NCBI GenBank assembly: GCA_012934845.2
Contig: WNNJ02002494.1
Location: 79,127 to 143,126 of the forward strand
Source: Pomphorhynchus laevis
Lineage: Eukaryota; Acanthocephala; Palaeacanthocephala; Echinorhynchida; Pomphorhynchidae
Direction of reading: 5' to 3'
DNA: 64,000 bases
Within the stretch, counting starts at the first letter, position 1. Every line of letters begins with the position of its first letter. The notes below the pieces were generated by a model. That model searched no databases. It saw only the letters and a program-made list of their open reading frames with translations, and had not been told where the DNA came from. The position numbers were made by a program, and so were the translations under genes. This document shows, one piece after another, positions 1-11,874 of this stretch.

Positions 1-1000
1 GAATGAGCTGGCTGTAACGACTAGTCGAGTATCTCAAATTCGCAAAGAAAGGGCGTGTGAGCCAACGTTACTTTCTGCGTGAATAACTCGTAGCATTTCT
101 GTTGTGGATCCATCGAATGATGGGAGAATTGTTTCGCTGATAAGTGTTGGAACTGCGATTCTGATGTCGGCATCAACTATTTTATCATGCACATCATGAT
201 GAAGATGATGTTATATCTTATCTAATGTTGGGTTAGCCCGTGGTTGTGTGGTAAGGATCACAGAAGTAATTAAGCTGTAAATGGAACAAGCTTCTCGAAT
301 AGAAGTTGTGAGTGACGGACTTTGACCTGAGATTACTATCTTTTCTGATACTGTGAGGGCGATTTAGGGAAAAGACTGCATTCTCAACCACACTGGCTAG
401 TTCTCTAGATGACAAATTACACAGTTCTTGAGTTCGAAAAGCTTCGCTGCAACTGTCGTTATTGCTCAGCGCGGGATACGGTGATAATTCGAACGCTGCC
501 AGAAAGCGACTACTTGCTTTTTGAATGATCTTCCAACGTGATGCTCAAATCGGCGTGGTGTATTTCATATTCACAGTCTGTTCGGTTAGGAACCATCAGA
601 GTCCTCAATAGACGTTCATATCATGGATAAACCGGCGCCATACAGTGCTTTCTGAACAAACTATTGAAAGTATTGACGAAATCGCGATAACATACATTAC
701 AACGAGCCATTGTGTGCGTCGTTCTTATTGTCTAGAACGTAGTTGTGGATACAGTATCGCAGAGCCACCGAGCGATACAAAGATTCGGGTAAAGCTGTTA
801 ATTTTGTTTGTAATCACTAATAATTTGAAACATAAAAGCTAATCAATATAAAATATTCATCGGTATTTGATCTGTTTTAATCTTTTTTACAAGCCAACTG
901 CAAGTAAAATGGCGTATCTCAATGCAACCATACACATATGCTATCATTATATTTAAGCATCTAATTAGCTGGTGATCTAATACAAAAGTGCAAGTGTTCA
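1..1000. other. No recognisable gene
   Basis: I see no coding region I can support. Short open frames (for example around 233-415 and 645-842) match nothing I know. Base composition is mixed in the first 800 bases and turns strongly AT-rich after that, leading into the satellite to the right. Confidence 0.5.
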
Positions 1001-2620
1001 ATACCAATTCTTTCATATAATGATTAAATTCTAAAAATTTATATAAAAATTGTTAAGTTAAAAAAGCTTAATTAAAAAATTCAAATATTTACAAAAACAG
1101 TGAAAGTACTAAACATAGGAAGAAATATCCATGTTAATATTAAAAATAGAGAAAACATTTGATTTTATTCTATTTCTATTGTTGTAAATTTTAATATATT
1201 TGACGTACGAGGCATTTTATGCACAATTTATTTTAATATGGATGTCGAGATAGTTAATTTAATGTTTGGCAATATAAAAATGCAAATTCCTTCAAAATCA
1301 ATTCTTTGTAAATATTGAATATACAGAGAAATATCAATTTTAATACTTGGAATATAAAAATGATTTGATTTTGATCGATTTTTTTCAAATTTGTTAAGAA
1401 AATATTTAGAAGGATTTTAATGATTAAAAATATTATAAAATATCCATATTGATACTCAAAATTAATAGAAACATTTTATTTTATTCCATTTCAACTATGT
1501 AATAAAATTTGAGTGCTTACTATGTGAGCACTCAAATACAGAAAAACAATAGATTTAATTTTATTTAAACTGTAATAAATTTTAATACATTTAATGTTGG
1601 AAAAATTTTGGAACAATTTATTTTTGTGATGGTAATCCATTTATTTATTTACATGTTTGGCGATATAAAAATGCTAATTATCTCAAAATAATTTCTTTGT
1701 AAAAATTGGATATATTAAGAAATTGAAATTTTAATACTTAGAATTTAGAACAGCATTTGATTTTGATCGATTTTTTACAAATAAGAAAAGGAAATAATTA
1801 GTACGATTTTAATTGTTACAATATTAAAAATATCAATGTTGACACTAAAAATAAGAGAGACATTTGATTTTATTCAATTTATACTGTTGTAAATTTTAAT
1901 ATATTTGATGTACGAGGCATTTTATGCGCAATTCATTTTGATATGGATTCCAGCTAGTTAATTTAATGTTTAGCAATATAAAAATGCTAATTATCTCAAA
2001 ATCATTTCTTTGTAAATATTGAATATATAGAGAAATATCAATTTTAATACTTGAAATATAAAAATGATTTGATTTTGATCGATTTTTTACAAATCAGTAA
2101 AGAAAATTATTAAAACGATTTTAATTGTTTAAATATGGAGAAATATATAATGATGGTACTCAAAATACAGAGAATCAGTAGATTAATTTTATTTAGACTG
2201 TTATAAATTTTAATACATTCAATGTTGGAAAATTTTTGGAACAATATTTTTTTGTGATGGATGCCAGCTAGTTAATTTAATGTTTGGCAGTATAAAAATG
2301 CAAATTCCTTCAAAATCTTTTCTTTGTAAATATTGAATATATAGAGAAATATCAATTTTAATACTTGGAATATAATAATGATTTGATTTTGATCGATTTT
2401 TTTACAAATTTGTAAAGAAAATTATTAAAACGATTTTTATTCTTAAAATTTTGAGAAATATCCATGTTGGTGCTCAAAATAAAGATAAACATTTAATTTT
2501 ATTCCATTTCAACTGTTCTAAATTTTAATATATTTGATGAACGAGACATTTTGTGCGAAATTTATTTTGAGTTGAATGTCGATCGATTTAATATTTATTT
2601 TCCAATATAAAAATGCAGAT
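1000..2620. repeat. AT-rich tandem satellite, ~315 bp unit
   Basis: A degenerate tandem array. The anchor 'aatataaaaatgc', preceded by 'tttaatgttt' or close variants, recurs near 1259, 1653, 1960, 2276 and 2590. Each copy is followed by the same order of blocks: 'tttctttgtaaatattgaat', then 'atatcaattttaatactt', then 'tttgattttgatcgattttt'. Spacing is about 310-316 bp, apart from one interval of about 394 bp. A second block, 'gtacgaggcattttatg', recurs near 1204 and 1910, with a degenerate copy near 2540. There is no coding potential. Confidence 0.8.
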
Positions 2621-2689
2621 AAGCTCGCAAAGGTACTAATAGTCCTAGTGTCGTTGCTTCTGTTCGGCAGGACATCTAATAGTGTTGCT

Positions 2690-3300
2690 CCAATAGTGTG
2701 TTGTGCGGGCTGATCGCTTTCAGAAAGAAATACGGAGTTGTTCGTCCGATCGCTCAATTTTACAATCGCACGCATTGCTGCGAAGTTGGCCTGCCGTTTC
2801 GGCTAGGAGCTTCTCGTGAATGGACTCCTGTCCGTTTAGCTGAGTTGGCGTCCCACGTGTCATCGAAGCTGCTATTCATGCTACGCCGACGCTTTGGCGT
2901 GATTCGGCTCGTTCAGACTATGTACTGAGGAAGCTCGACTTCGAAATACGTTTAACAGCGTGAAGCGCGATGTTGTCCTAGACGGGATTGTACGTGACTC
3001 TTGAGCAATCCTTCCGTTCGTTAAGTTATGTTACAACAAACGAAGTCATCTATTTGAGGGAAGGGAACGAGATTGTATCATTCAGCGAAGGAGTTTAGCA
3101 GGGCGACTCGCTGGGCCAACTCTTGTTCGCTCTCGCAGTCAATGACATGGCGTACACGATGATTTCATCTTTAAATCTATGGTATCTCGACGATTGTGTA
3201 CTCAAGGGATTAGTATATACGTTGATAGCTGATGTCGCCATCATCCAGGAACTGGGAGCTGATATGGGAATTATGCTTAAGTTCACAAAGTAAGCTAAAG
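2690..3300 (+). pseudogene. Non-LTR reverse transcriptase relic (GVQQGDSLG type)
   Basis: Broken RT domain read across several frames. In order I see a KKYGVVRPIA motif near 2730, a NTFNSVKRDVVLDGIVRD block near 2950, SEGV-stop-QGDSLGQLLFALA near 3085-3130 (the usual EGVQQGDPLGPLLFAL motif with Q turned into a stop), and the catalytic-site variant WYLDDCVL near 3180-3205. The stretch ADVAIIQELGADMGI near 3230-3275 is the expected RT block after the YxDD motif. At least two frameshifts and two stops make it non-functional. It ends where the Penelope-like element begins. Relics of apparently the same family lie at 43.6-43.9 kb and 60.1 kb. Confidence 0.75.
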
Positions 3301-3470
3301 GATCTTTATGTAAATATAAGTTTTTCAAAAGTCATTTGTTCAATAAATCAAAGATTTATTGAATACTATGATATGTTAAATTGTATAATAGACAGTTATT
3401 ATAATATAAAATATTATAATCGAACAAAAATTTTAATAATAACAATAAAAAATATACACTAATTATAAAA

Positions 3471-5363
3471 TTCATTAGACAGCTTAAATATATTGGGATT
3501 TTAAATAATTCTAAAAATAAAGAAATAATAGGGTCAGATTTAAGTAAATATATTCCTAAAATAAGGTATAAACTCCTACCACCATTAGGACGAAAAATTT
3601 GTAATTATAATAAAGAATTAAAATCAATATGTAACGATAATATTATAAATATTAAAGAAACTGAATGCGATTGCAAAAGTCTTAATTTTGATAAAATAAA
3701 TGAACATATACGTACCCATAATATAGAATTAATTGAAAATTGTGAATTAAGAAAGCTGCTATCAAAAGGATATAAATATAGATTAAATAATAACAACGAC
3801 AAAAATAAAATTTACAATTCGTTATATAATAACTTAAATGATTACTTTAGTAAGCTGATTAATAGTGAAGGCTCGAATATATCTAAGATAAACATTTGGA
3901 AAGATTATATATTTGATAAAATTAAAAAATGAAAATAACAAACAATTATAAAAGGAAAGATAAAATTAATAAAGATATGTAATAACTTTGTCTTCATATG
4001 CAAAAAGCTTTACTATGATATACTAATGAAAGAGGTTAATTCTAATGATTTAAATGTAAATCCAACATATGAACGTAGTGAGTTAAGTTTAGAAACAATT
4101 ATTACAAGTCACTGTTCTATAATGGATAAAAAGGGTATAAAGGTTGAATCAGATAATAAAACTATACCTATATTATATTGGAATCCAAAATTACATAAAA
4201 ATCCAATAAAACCTAGGTTCATATGTAGTGCGTTTAAATGTACATTAAAACCACTTTCTGTCTATATGAATAAAATACTTAAAGCAATTAAAGCACACTT
4301 TAAAAAATATTGTAAGGTAATCGAAATTAATACTGGTATAAAACACTATTTCAGTATTAATTCTACAAAAGAATTTTTAGAACAGGCAAAAGGAATAAAT
4401 TTTCAAAATATAAATACATACGATTCTAGTACTCTTTATACAAATCTAGGTTTAGTAGATATTAAAGAAACGTTGGTAAAATTAATTAATCTTATATTCG
4501 GAAAAAGATATACATATATATGTTATAATAATTATAACGCCTATCTAACAAAAATTAAACCATCAAATAAATATAAATATATGGATAAAATTGAATTAAT
4601 AGAATCCTTAAATATTTTGATAAATCAAAATTATTTTAAAGCAGGGACATCTATATTTAGACAAGTAAAAGATATTCCAATGGGTGGTAATAGTAGCCCA
4701 ATTATAGCTGACTTGTTTTTAAGCTTTATAGAGTATGAATTTGTTCATAATTGTGTAAAAACTAAATCTAAACAATATAAATATATGAAATATATGCTTC
4801 GATACATTGATGATATATGTGTATTTAATTCTAATGATTTTTATTCAATTAGTGAGCACATTTATTCAGGTAGCCTTATTATTAACAAAACCAATATTAA
4901 TGATAAAGAAGGTGTATATCTAGATATGAACATTAAATTAACATTAACTAAAACTACTATTAATTTATATCGTAAAGATGACATATTTAAATTTACAAGA
5001 AACATATTTTTGCATGAGCATTCATGCATACCATATAATATAAAATATAATACATTAAATAATGAAATTTTAAGAATTGCAACAATTTGTAACGATATTG
5101 GCTTTCTTCAAAGTCATTTAAATAATTTAATAGATACATATTTTAAAGATAGCCTTGTTATTAATAAAATTAATATTGATGGTTATAAAGGTATTTATAC
5201 AGATATGAACATTCGATTAACATCAATTAAAATTGTTATTAATTTAAATCATAAAAATGACATATTTAAATTTACAAGAAACATATTTTTGCATGAGCAT
5301 TCGTGTATACCATGTAATATTAAATATAATACATTAAAAAATAAAATGATAGGAATTGCATGA
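3471..5363 (+). pseudogene. Penelope-like element reverse transcriptase
   Basis: One reading frame covers most of a Penelope-like (PLE) RT. The N-terminal region (3471-3929) contains PKIRYKLLPPLGRKIC, a CDCK motif and LLSKGYKYRLN, as in the N-terminal region of these elements. Stops at 3930 (TGA) and 3936 (TAA) interrupt the frame, which then resumes without a shift: FVFICKKLYYDILMKE near 3990-4035, PILYWNPKLHKNPIKPRFI near 4165-4220, NINTYDSSTLYTNL near 4410-4450, IPMGGNSSPIIADLF near 4672-4720, and the catalytic RYIDDICVF near 4801-4830. The GIY-YIG endonuclease expected at the C-terminus is absent here; duplicated copies of the RT tail take its place. Codon use is extremely AT-biased. PLE assignment is confident; subfamily is not. 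Confidence 0.88.
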
Positions 5364-5945
5364 TGTGATGTAATGATATTGCCTTTCTTTAAAATCATGA
5401 AGAAATCAAAAAAATGATGTTCGTTTAATAGATATATTTGAGGTAGCCTTATTCTTAATAAAACCAATATCAATAATAAAGAAGGAATATATCTAGATAT
5501 GAACATTGACATCATTAAAACTAATTTAAATTTATATCGTAAAGATGACATATTTAAATTTGCAACACATTTTTACATGAGCATTCATGCATACCATATA
5601 ATATAAAATATAATACATTAAATGATCTGACTTACAACCGTGCGAAATGGATGATGTCTACATTGAGAACCGACCCCAATCCCATACGAGATTAACGACA
5701 AAAGAAGAAGATCGTAAATATGACATATTTACGATCATATGTTTGAAGAAAAATATTATCATATTATCTCAAGAAACATATTCTTGCATGAGCATTCATT
5801 TAAGAATTACCTTATATAATATAAAATATAATACATTAAATAATGAAATTTTAAGAATTGCAACAATTTGTAATGATATTGGTTTTGTTCAAAATCATTT
5901 AAATAATTTAATAGATACATATTTTGAACAGAAAAAATTACTTAT
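4867..5945 (+). repeat. Tandem duplications of the Penelope RT tail
   Basis: The segment after the YIDD motif occurs about four times in a row. Copy 1 is 4867-5145, copy 2 is 5150-5360, copy 3 is 5447-5625, and a partial copy lies near 5720-5945. The peptides KDDIFKFTRNIFLHEHSC and NIKYNTLNNEILRIA mark them. The copies have diverged from each other and carry different gaps. Copies 1 and 2 remain in one frame, so the RT frame reads through a duplicated tail; the others are broken. Only the first copy occupies the normal place in the protein. Confidence 0.85.
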
Positions 5946-5989
5946 TTGTATAGGTTACTATAAAAATATAATTACAGAAAATAGTTAAA

Positions 5990-7150
5990 ATTAACTTAGT
6001 CTAAATCAACAAAATAGTAGTCTAAGTTAGCTGATCTGATTTGTTCAACTGACAAATTATTATTGACCTTATGATGAAGTTTAAATCAACAAAATATTAC
6101 AAAAATATTAAATTTACAATATATAAATCAACAAAATATTCTTAAAAATAAATTTAAATTCTTAAGCGGAAAATTCTATGGAGGTAATAAATAATATACT
6201 TCGTATATAATAAGATACGACACAATCAAATTATCTAGTCAATTTGATAATCAAATTTCATCCAAGGAACTACGTCATTAGCATGTATTTGACCCCGCTG
6301 TTATGTTATATGAAGAATAAATAGCCCAAACCTGATTGCATAGCAGTTCCTCCTTATGACGTCTAATCTTTATTCTTATACATCGTCTGTTATTGATAAG
6401 TCAATTCATAAAAATTGAATTTTACTTTAACTTTATATAGATTTATATTAAATAAAGTCTTATATAACAATTATTTATTATTAATAACTATTTATTATCA
6501 AATTATTGAAATTTTATATAGTATAATTTTTAATTGATAAAATTAAAATTATTATAATTATTTTTAAATAGTATTAAATACGTAGACTCAGTTAGCTGAT
6601 CTGAATTGTAACAGGACACGGACTACCAAGTACTTCTTCATGAACATTAAAAATATCACTGTTATCGATTGGTGGTTCACATGTCGCTGTGCTAAAACAT
6701 TACAATTTGAATCGACACAACGATTAAACAAGATGATAAATATATAAATCCGCATTGAACAGAACGCACAAAAGTATGATGGTACGCTACTAGCAAAACT
6801 GTAAACAAAATAAAGACTTTTAACAAAACTATATGAGCAGAAAATCGGCTATTATAACAAGTCACAACATCGCAAACTCTACAAAAAATCGCAAGAAACA
6901 TTAAAGTATTTTCAGGATGAGAGTTTATTAAAAAGTGCTTCTTAGACTCGGTTGCACTGATTCGCTCGGTGAAAAATAACGCGTTTGAGAACATTTTACT
7001 CCCAACGCACTGGGATGAGGTGAGTACACTGTCATTTATATTCTGGCATATATACATTTAAATATGAGAGCAGTAATATTCGGACAGATAACGTGATTAA
7101 ACGATTCATTCTAATGATAGAATTAGAAGATTCATTTATTAGTTTCAAGA
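5990..7150. other. AT-rich DNA with a dispersed ~22 bp motif
   Basis: There is no gene I can support. The motif 'tagactcagttagctgat' occurs near 6581. Close relatives occur near 6013 (plus strand, degenerate), 54588 (degenerate) and 57047, so it belongs to a dispersed element. Open frames near 6692-7057 and 7032-7355 on the minus strand match nothing I recognise. Confidence 0.5.
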
Positions 7151-7153
7151 ATA

Positions 7154-7450
7154 ACATCCGCAGTGTCGGGTGTTTCAGTTGATTACTTGTCCAGATCGAG
7201 ACATTTTTAGTCAGACAAACTTTTGCAGTGTTCACGTTTTGAGTAAAATAAAATCTCGATTTTTGTATAAAGCCCTTGTCCCTAATATATAAATTTAAGA
7301 TTTCAGAAAAACATATTGTCACGTACAAAGTAAATAGGTTGAGAAAGTGTGACAAACTCGTAGTGAAGCTAGGATCTATTAAATATACACGAATGTAGTC
7401 GCTTACAAATCTTCTGATACTGCTTTTTGCCCATGCAGGAATTCAGATCA
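7154..7450. repeat. Dispersed repeat with inverted copies at 16.5 and 21 kb
   Basis: Bases 7154-7210 (containing 'cagtgtcgggtgtttcagtt') reappear in reverse complement at about 21082-21136 with only a few differences. Bases 7351-7450 (containing 'tagtgaagct' and 'tgtagtcgcttaca') reappear in reverse complement at about 16535-16640. One original repeat thus has two separate partial copies in the opposite orientation, which suggests an uncharacterised mobile element of at least 300 bp. Confidence 0.75.
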
Positions 7451-7484
7451 TTGTAATTCTGTTATCACATCCGTAATTGTAAAT

Positions 7485-7580
7485 CCTGTCAGTTGCAGTT
7501 TGTTCCTGTCAGTTCCAGATTTTTCTAGTCAGTTCCAGATTTTTTCTGTCAGTTCCTGATTTTTCCTGTCAGTTCCGTTT
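7485..7580 (+). repeat. ~21 bp tandem repeat just upstream of an ORF1 start
   Basis: Four to five imperfect copies of 'cctgtcagttccagattttt' sit directly upstream of the ATG at 7622 that opens the family A element. Their position suggests 5' untranslated promoter monomers of the retrotransposon. That role is inferred from position only. Confidence 0.7.
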
Positions 7581-7621
7581 GCTACGCTCGTGGATTGAGC
7601 TTAATCTCTAGATAAAATATC

Positions 7622-9686
7622 ATGCCTAGAAAAGGTCGATCTCAAATATCTGTTGCTGATCACGCATCTTACACATCAGATTGCAATGAACGTTATACAA
7701 GTTTAAAAGTTGAATGCGATTGTAAAGATTGTGACGTATGGACCTTTTTTCGAACTAAAATATCTGACCTTTCGGTGTATCAAAGTAAGCCATTTACATG
7801 TGGTTTTTGTGCATCAGTAAAACTTTACAGCTATCCTGCTCCTCGACTTCTGTCTCACATACGACTACTCAGACCGATACTGTTTTTGACATTTCCCTCG
7901 CATCAACACCTGACTTCGCATCGTATAATACCATTCTTGAACTTTCTCTCACACTCACTCCTCGTTCAACTACGAATAAAACTTCCATTCATCTTCATCA
8001 TCCTAGTAATGCTAACGGTAAAACTGTTCATCTCGTACCTCCCCTTTCGTGTGCTTAATCGTTTTCTTAAAAGTTCTCCAAACTAATCTACTCCACATCT
8101 CCGTGCTTCCTACCTTTCTCTTGGCCGTTCCTATATCATTCTTCTGTGGACTAAACGTACACTCTTTTGGCGAAGTCAACTCAAATCCTCATCCAACTCT
8201 AATTCTCATTGGAAAATCTTGAACTCAATTCTTTAAAGATAATTTACTTATTGTAACATAAATCCTGATGAATTGTCTTCTTATCTACAATCTAAGCTAT
8301 CTAATTTACTTTCCCTTCTTGCCACATGTATTATCTCATCTTTTCAGATACTTCCCTCCTAAAACAATTCCCCCTTATCCTCGTTTTGTCCGATGAAGTA
8401 TCTTCGGTTCTTCTGTCATTACCTAATAAAACATCTCATTATGACCCGATTCCCACTCACTTGCTTAAAAATATCCACTCATATATTTTATCCTTCGTAA
8501 CAAATAGTTCAACTTGTCTATCCGTCCAACTGGAAATACCGTGATATATTTCGATATAAATACAGTGAGATAGATCACACCGTTCTAACTCACTTCTTCA
8601 AACCCTCTCAAAACTCCTTGAGCATCTCTTATCAACTGGTTTCCTCCATTATAAGTTGCTTTTAGCTCTATTCGCTCTACTGAAATTGGCTGTTACTTAA
8701 AGATTATACGGACTTACTCATCTCGCGCGCGATCGAAATTTATGAAGTGTCAGTTTATACTGATCTCTAATCTGCTTTTGACATCGTAGATCACTCGATT
8801 TTTTTCCATCGCCTACGCCATGATTATGGCTTCTCTTTCTTGGTTTGATTCATATCTATCAAACCTCACATTTCACGTCTATTATAACTCTTCTCTATCC
8901 CATCCTTTGTCCATCCCGTCCGGTGTTCCACAAGGCTCCGTATTAGCCCTTATGCTTTTCACTCTTCTTCTCGGTGATTTGTCTTCGATTTCTCATAAAT
9001 TTAATTTCCATGTTATGCAATATGCTAATGACATTCTCATCTATGATCATGCACCTGCTTATCGTATTCACGATCTTAGTGTTTCTCCTTCCAACTGTCT
9101 TGCCTCAATTTTCAATCATCTTTATTCTCTTCGTATTTCTCTAAATCCTAATAAATCAAAAATAATGTGGATTCTTCCTCGGTGCTTCGGCGTAGAACCT
9201 CACTCCGTATCATTTAAACGTAGAACCTCACCACGTATTAGGACAATTTTTCCTATCGTTGATAATCTCGTTTTCCTAGGCTTTCATTTCGACAACCGAC
9301 TTTCACTTAAACCTTTCGTTAGAGATAAAGTACGCTCATCTACCTTGATACTCCGCAACCTCCGTCAAGTTCGTAGATTGATCGATTTCCCTTCTTGTAT
9401 GACTCTCATATCATCTCTCCTTTTTTCTAGACTCGATTATTGTCTTAGTCTATTTTCCAACTCATCTAAATCCACTCTTCTTCCTTTACAACGCATCGTC
9501 AACGCAGCCGTCCAAATTCTACTCCGTCTTTGTCGTTTTGATGATGCATCCCACTATCTTGTTCTTCTGTCTTCTTCTCGTCTTCTTCTCATTGCTTACC
9601 GCCTCATAACTTTTCATACCCCTTCATTTATCAGCCTTCATTTTCTCAACAATTATCGTCCTGTTTACTGTTATTTGGAATTGTGA
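7622..9686 (+). pseudogene. CR1-like (family A) retrotransposon, internally deleted
   Basis: The first frame (from the ATG at 7622) begins MPRKGRSQIS and carries a cysteine pattern, ECDCKDCDVW then FTCGFC, that looks like the PHD-type finger of CR1-type ORF1 proteins. The frame then shifts (continuing near 7798-8058). No apurinic endonuclease is visible: the sequence passes straight to the endonuclease-RT linker (near 8110-8230) and the RT. The RT is recognisable at 8820-9686, with SGVPQGSVLALMLF near 8920-8960, then QYANDILIYD near 9019-9050. The catalytic YADD motif has become YAND. The remainder follows the copy at 14.5-16.0 kb closely up to about 9600, where the frame ends in tandem leucine/serine codons. 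It is a dead copy. Confidence 0.85.
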
Positions 9687-9689
9687 CAG

Positions 9690-10180
9690 ATTTAAATAGA
9701 GAATTTGATGACAAATTTTATCAAATTAACAATATTGTAATTTTTGAAATAAAAATAATTTCTTGGTAAAAGATATTGCTAGGTTTATTAAATAAATTAT
9801 TATTAATACTCTCAACAGCTTAGAGTGTTAGATAATTTACAAGCGGGGAAGCGAAATTTGTCAATTAATTTAAAAACTAATTTAAAATTTTCACTTGTGT
9901 GAAAAAACTTATGTTTTTTAAACTTAAATAAGTTTGTTTAAAAAAACTTATTTTAAAAAACATACAACAAAATATACACTGACAGAAACTGATTACAATT
10001 CCTTGTAATAGTAGCGAATAGTGCAAGCTATTGGTTCACAGAGATAATTATAACCGAGTGAAAACTGTGTTTGCAAATTCTGAAGTGTCTGTGCTCACAG
10101 ACGGTTTGGAAATTCTCTGTGCGCCAATAGGAACAAAGGAATATTGCATCTAGAGAATCAAAGAGAAAGTTTCCATATTA
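9690..10180. other. AT-rich spacer without gene
   Basis: This holds only AT-rich sequence between two retroelement relics. No open frame or repeat of note was seen. Confidence 0.5.
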
Positions 10181-10184
10181 TGTG

Positions 10185-11031
10185 GAGTGCCGAAGAAATT
10201 AACGATGGTCGCTGAGAAAGATGTGCATGTAGCTTACTATGCATTAAAGGCCATGTTTTACAATCTTGGTAGATTTTCATGCAGCAAACATACCGTTGTG
10301 ATCCTGATTGGTTCTCTACACTATCTAATCATATTACGTATGAATTATTCCAAGAGTTATCGGCCTAAAAACGGTTGAATATGTTCACAAGCTGATATTT
10401 ACTTTACCAAAGATATACGAAGGTTTGGGATTTATCGACCCACGCGAATCGACGGAGCCCGAATATATGTTTTCGCTTCAAGTCTTTAAGAGTATGAATG
10501 ATTTTGATAATCCAGCCGTAAGGTCTCAGAAATACTTTTAAGAAATACTTTGTGAAAAATGAACATTTTACATACGATTCTTGATGATGATTTACAAAAC
10601 GCACTCAATCATGCATGTTGATAAAGGAGCATATTCCTGGTTGAACTGTCAACCGTTGAAGACTAAGAACCTTTTTCTAACCTCTATAAAATCCAAATAT
10701 GCCCGTGCTGCCCATACGGTTGGACTCCGGAAAATGCACCAGGCGGTGTCTGTGCGGAATAGAGTGTAATATCGCTCACGTATTATATTGCAATCTGAAT
10801 GCGTTACCAAAAGTACGCCACAATGTAATCATGAATTCACTATCGAGGATTCTAAAGCAAGCTTGTAGCGTCGTCGCAGTAGAGCTAGAGCTTAGACTGG
10901 TACCGTCAGCGATGACTTTTCAACGTGAGACAACAACAAGAGACGCGGGAGCGCGTGTTGATATTGCTTGTTCTGGTATACATGGTGGAGAATTTGTGAT
11001 GTTAAATTTTGACATCTGTGTTTTAGCATAA
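10185..11031 (+). pseudogene. C-terminal part of a non-LTR RT (HN-rich zinc motif type)
   Basis: The downstream part matches the region after the RT domain of a widespread metazoan non-LTR retrotransposon. It contains DKGAYSWLNCQPLKTKNLFL (10620-10680), then after a frameshift a Cys/His motif (CLCGIECNIAHVLYC, 10755-10800), KVRHNVIMNSLSRILKQAC (10820-10866), and a final ARVDIACSGIHGGEFVMLNF block (10950-11010). The last 110-codon frame (10699-11031) is open. The upstream part (10185-10380, DVHVAYYALKAMF) fits the preceding RT connection region weakly. The catalytic RT core is missing. Confidence 0.65.
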
Positions 11032-11386
11032 ATGCCCAATCATACAGCCATGTCAATCAGCGAGAAAGTTTAACTGTCACGAGCAGAGGAAACGTGCGAA
11101 ATACGAAGAGAGAGAGTGCGTGAGATTGAAAACGGTATATTTTGTCCACTGGTATTTTATATATAAAGTGGGTCAGGTCTTGCAGCAAACTATCTTATTA
11201 GGAGGCTAGCAGCAAAAATAGCTACAAACTCAAATGTTGGATACGGCAAATGTAAATAAAATGTGAATTGGCTATTACACTAATGAGGACAAGTTCAATG
11301 GGTATAGGGGCAAGTCGGTTTGTCCGGAATTCGTATACATAACAAATCCTTATGACTTTGATAAATTACATTTTTTTATAATAATA

Positions 11387-11643
11387 AATAATTACAAGAA
11401 GGCGAGGAAACATGAATATTTATTTGATTAGAAAAATTCAATATTTCAACGGCACTACGGCACGTCATATTTAGGGTTGTATGTATATAAGATTTTTGTA
11501 TTTGATTTTTTTCATTACATCTTGTTAAAATTTTTCAATGTATATACGATCTCAAACTTTTTTGACGTGCCGTAGTGCCGTCGAAATATTGGATTTTTCT
11601 AATCAAATAAATATTCCTGTTTCCTAGCCTTCTTGTAATAATT
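11387..11643. mobile_element. Foldback element / MITE with ~80 bp terminal inverted repeats
   Basis: Bases 11387-11466 and 11564-11643 are near-perfect reverse complements. The outer ends read 'aataattacaagaaggc' and 'ccttcttgtaataatt', and the inner ends 'cggcactacggcacgtc' and 'gacgtgccgtagtgccg'. The ~97 bp between them is unique. There is no coding capacity. This is the form of a foldback transposon or MITE. I could not settle the target-site duplication because the flanks are AT-rich. Confidence 0.85.
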
Positions 11644-11874
11644 CGGATTGGAAACGAATTTTATCCAATAAATTATTGTTATTTTTAGGAAATTAATATT
11701 AATGAAACCCAATAGCGTGTAACTCGTTTATCCGTGAAAAATAAATTTGTTATTATAAAAAAATATTATCTATTGTTATCATTTATATAGTTCTTCTGAA
11801 TGTGTTTGTTTGTAATAAGTTATTAGCAAATTTCACACAATCAGAACTCTCAGAAATTTAGGCGAAGTTATCGT

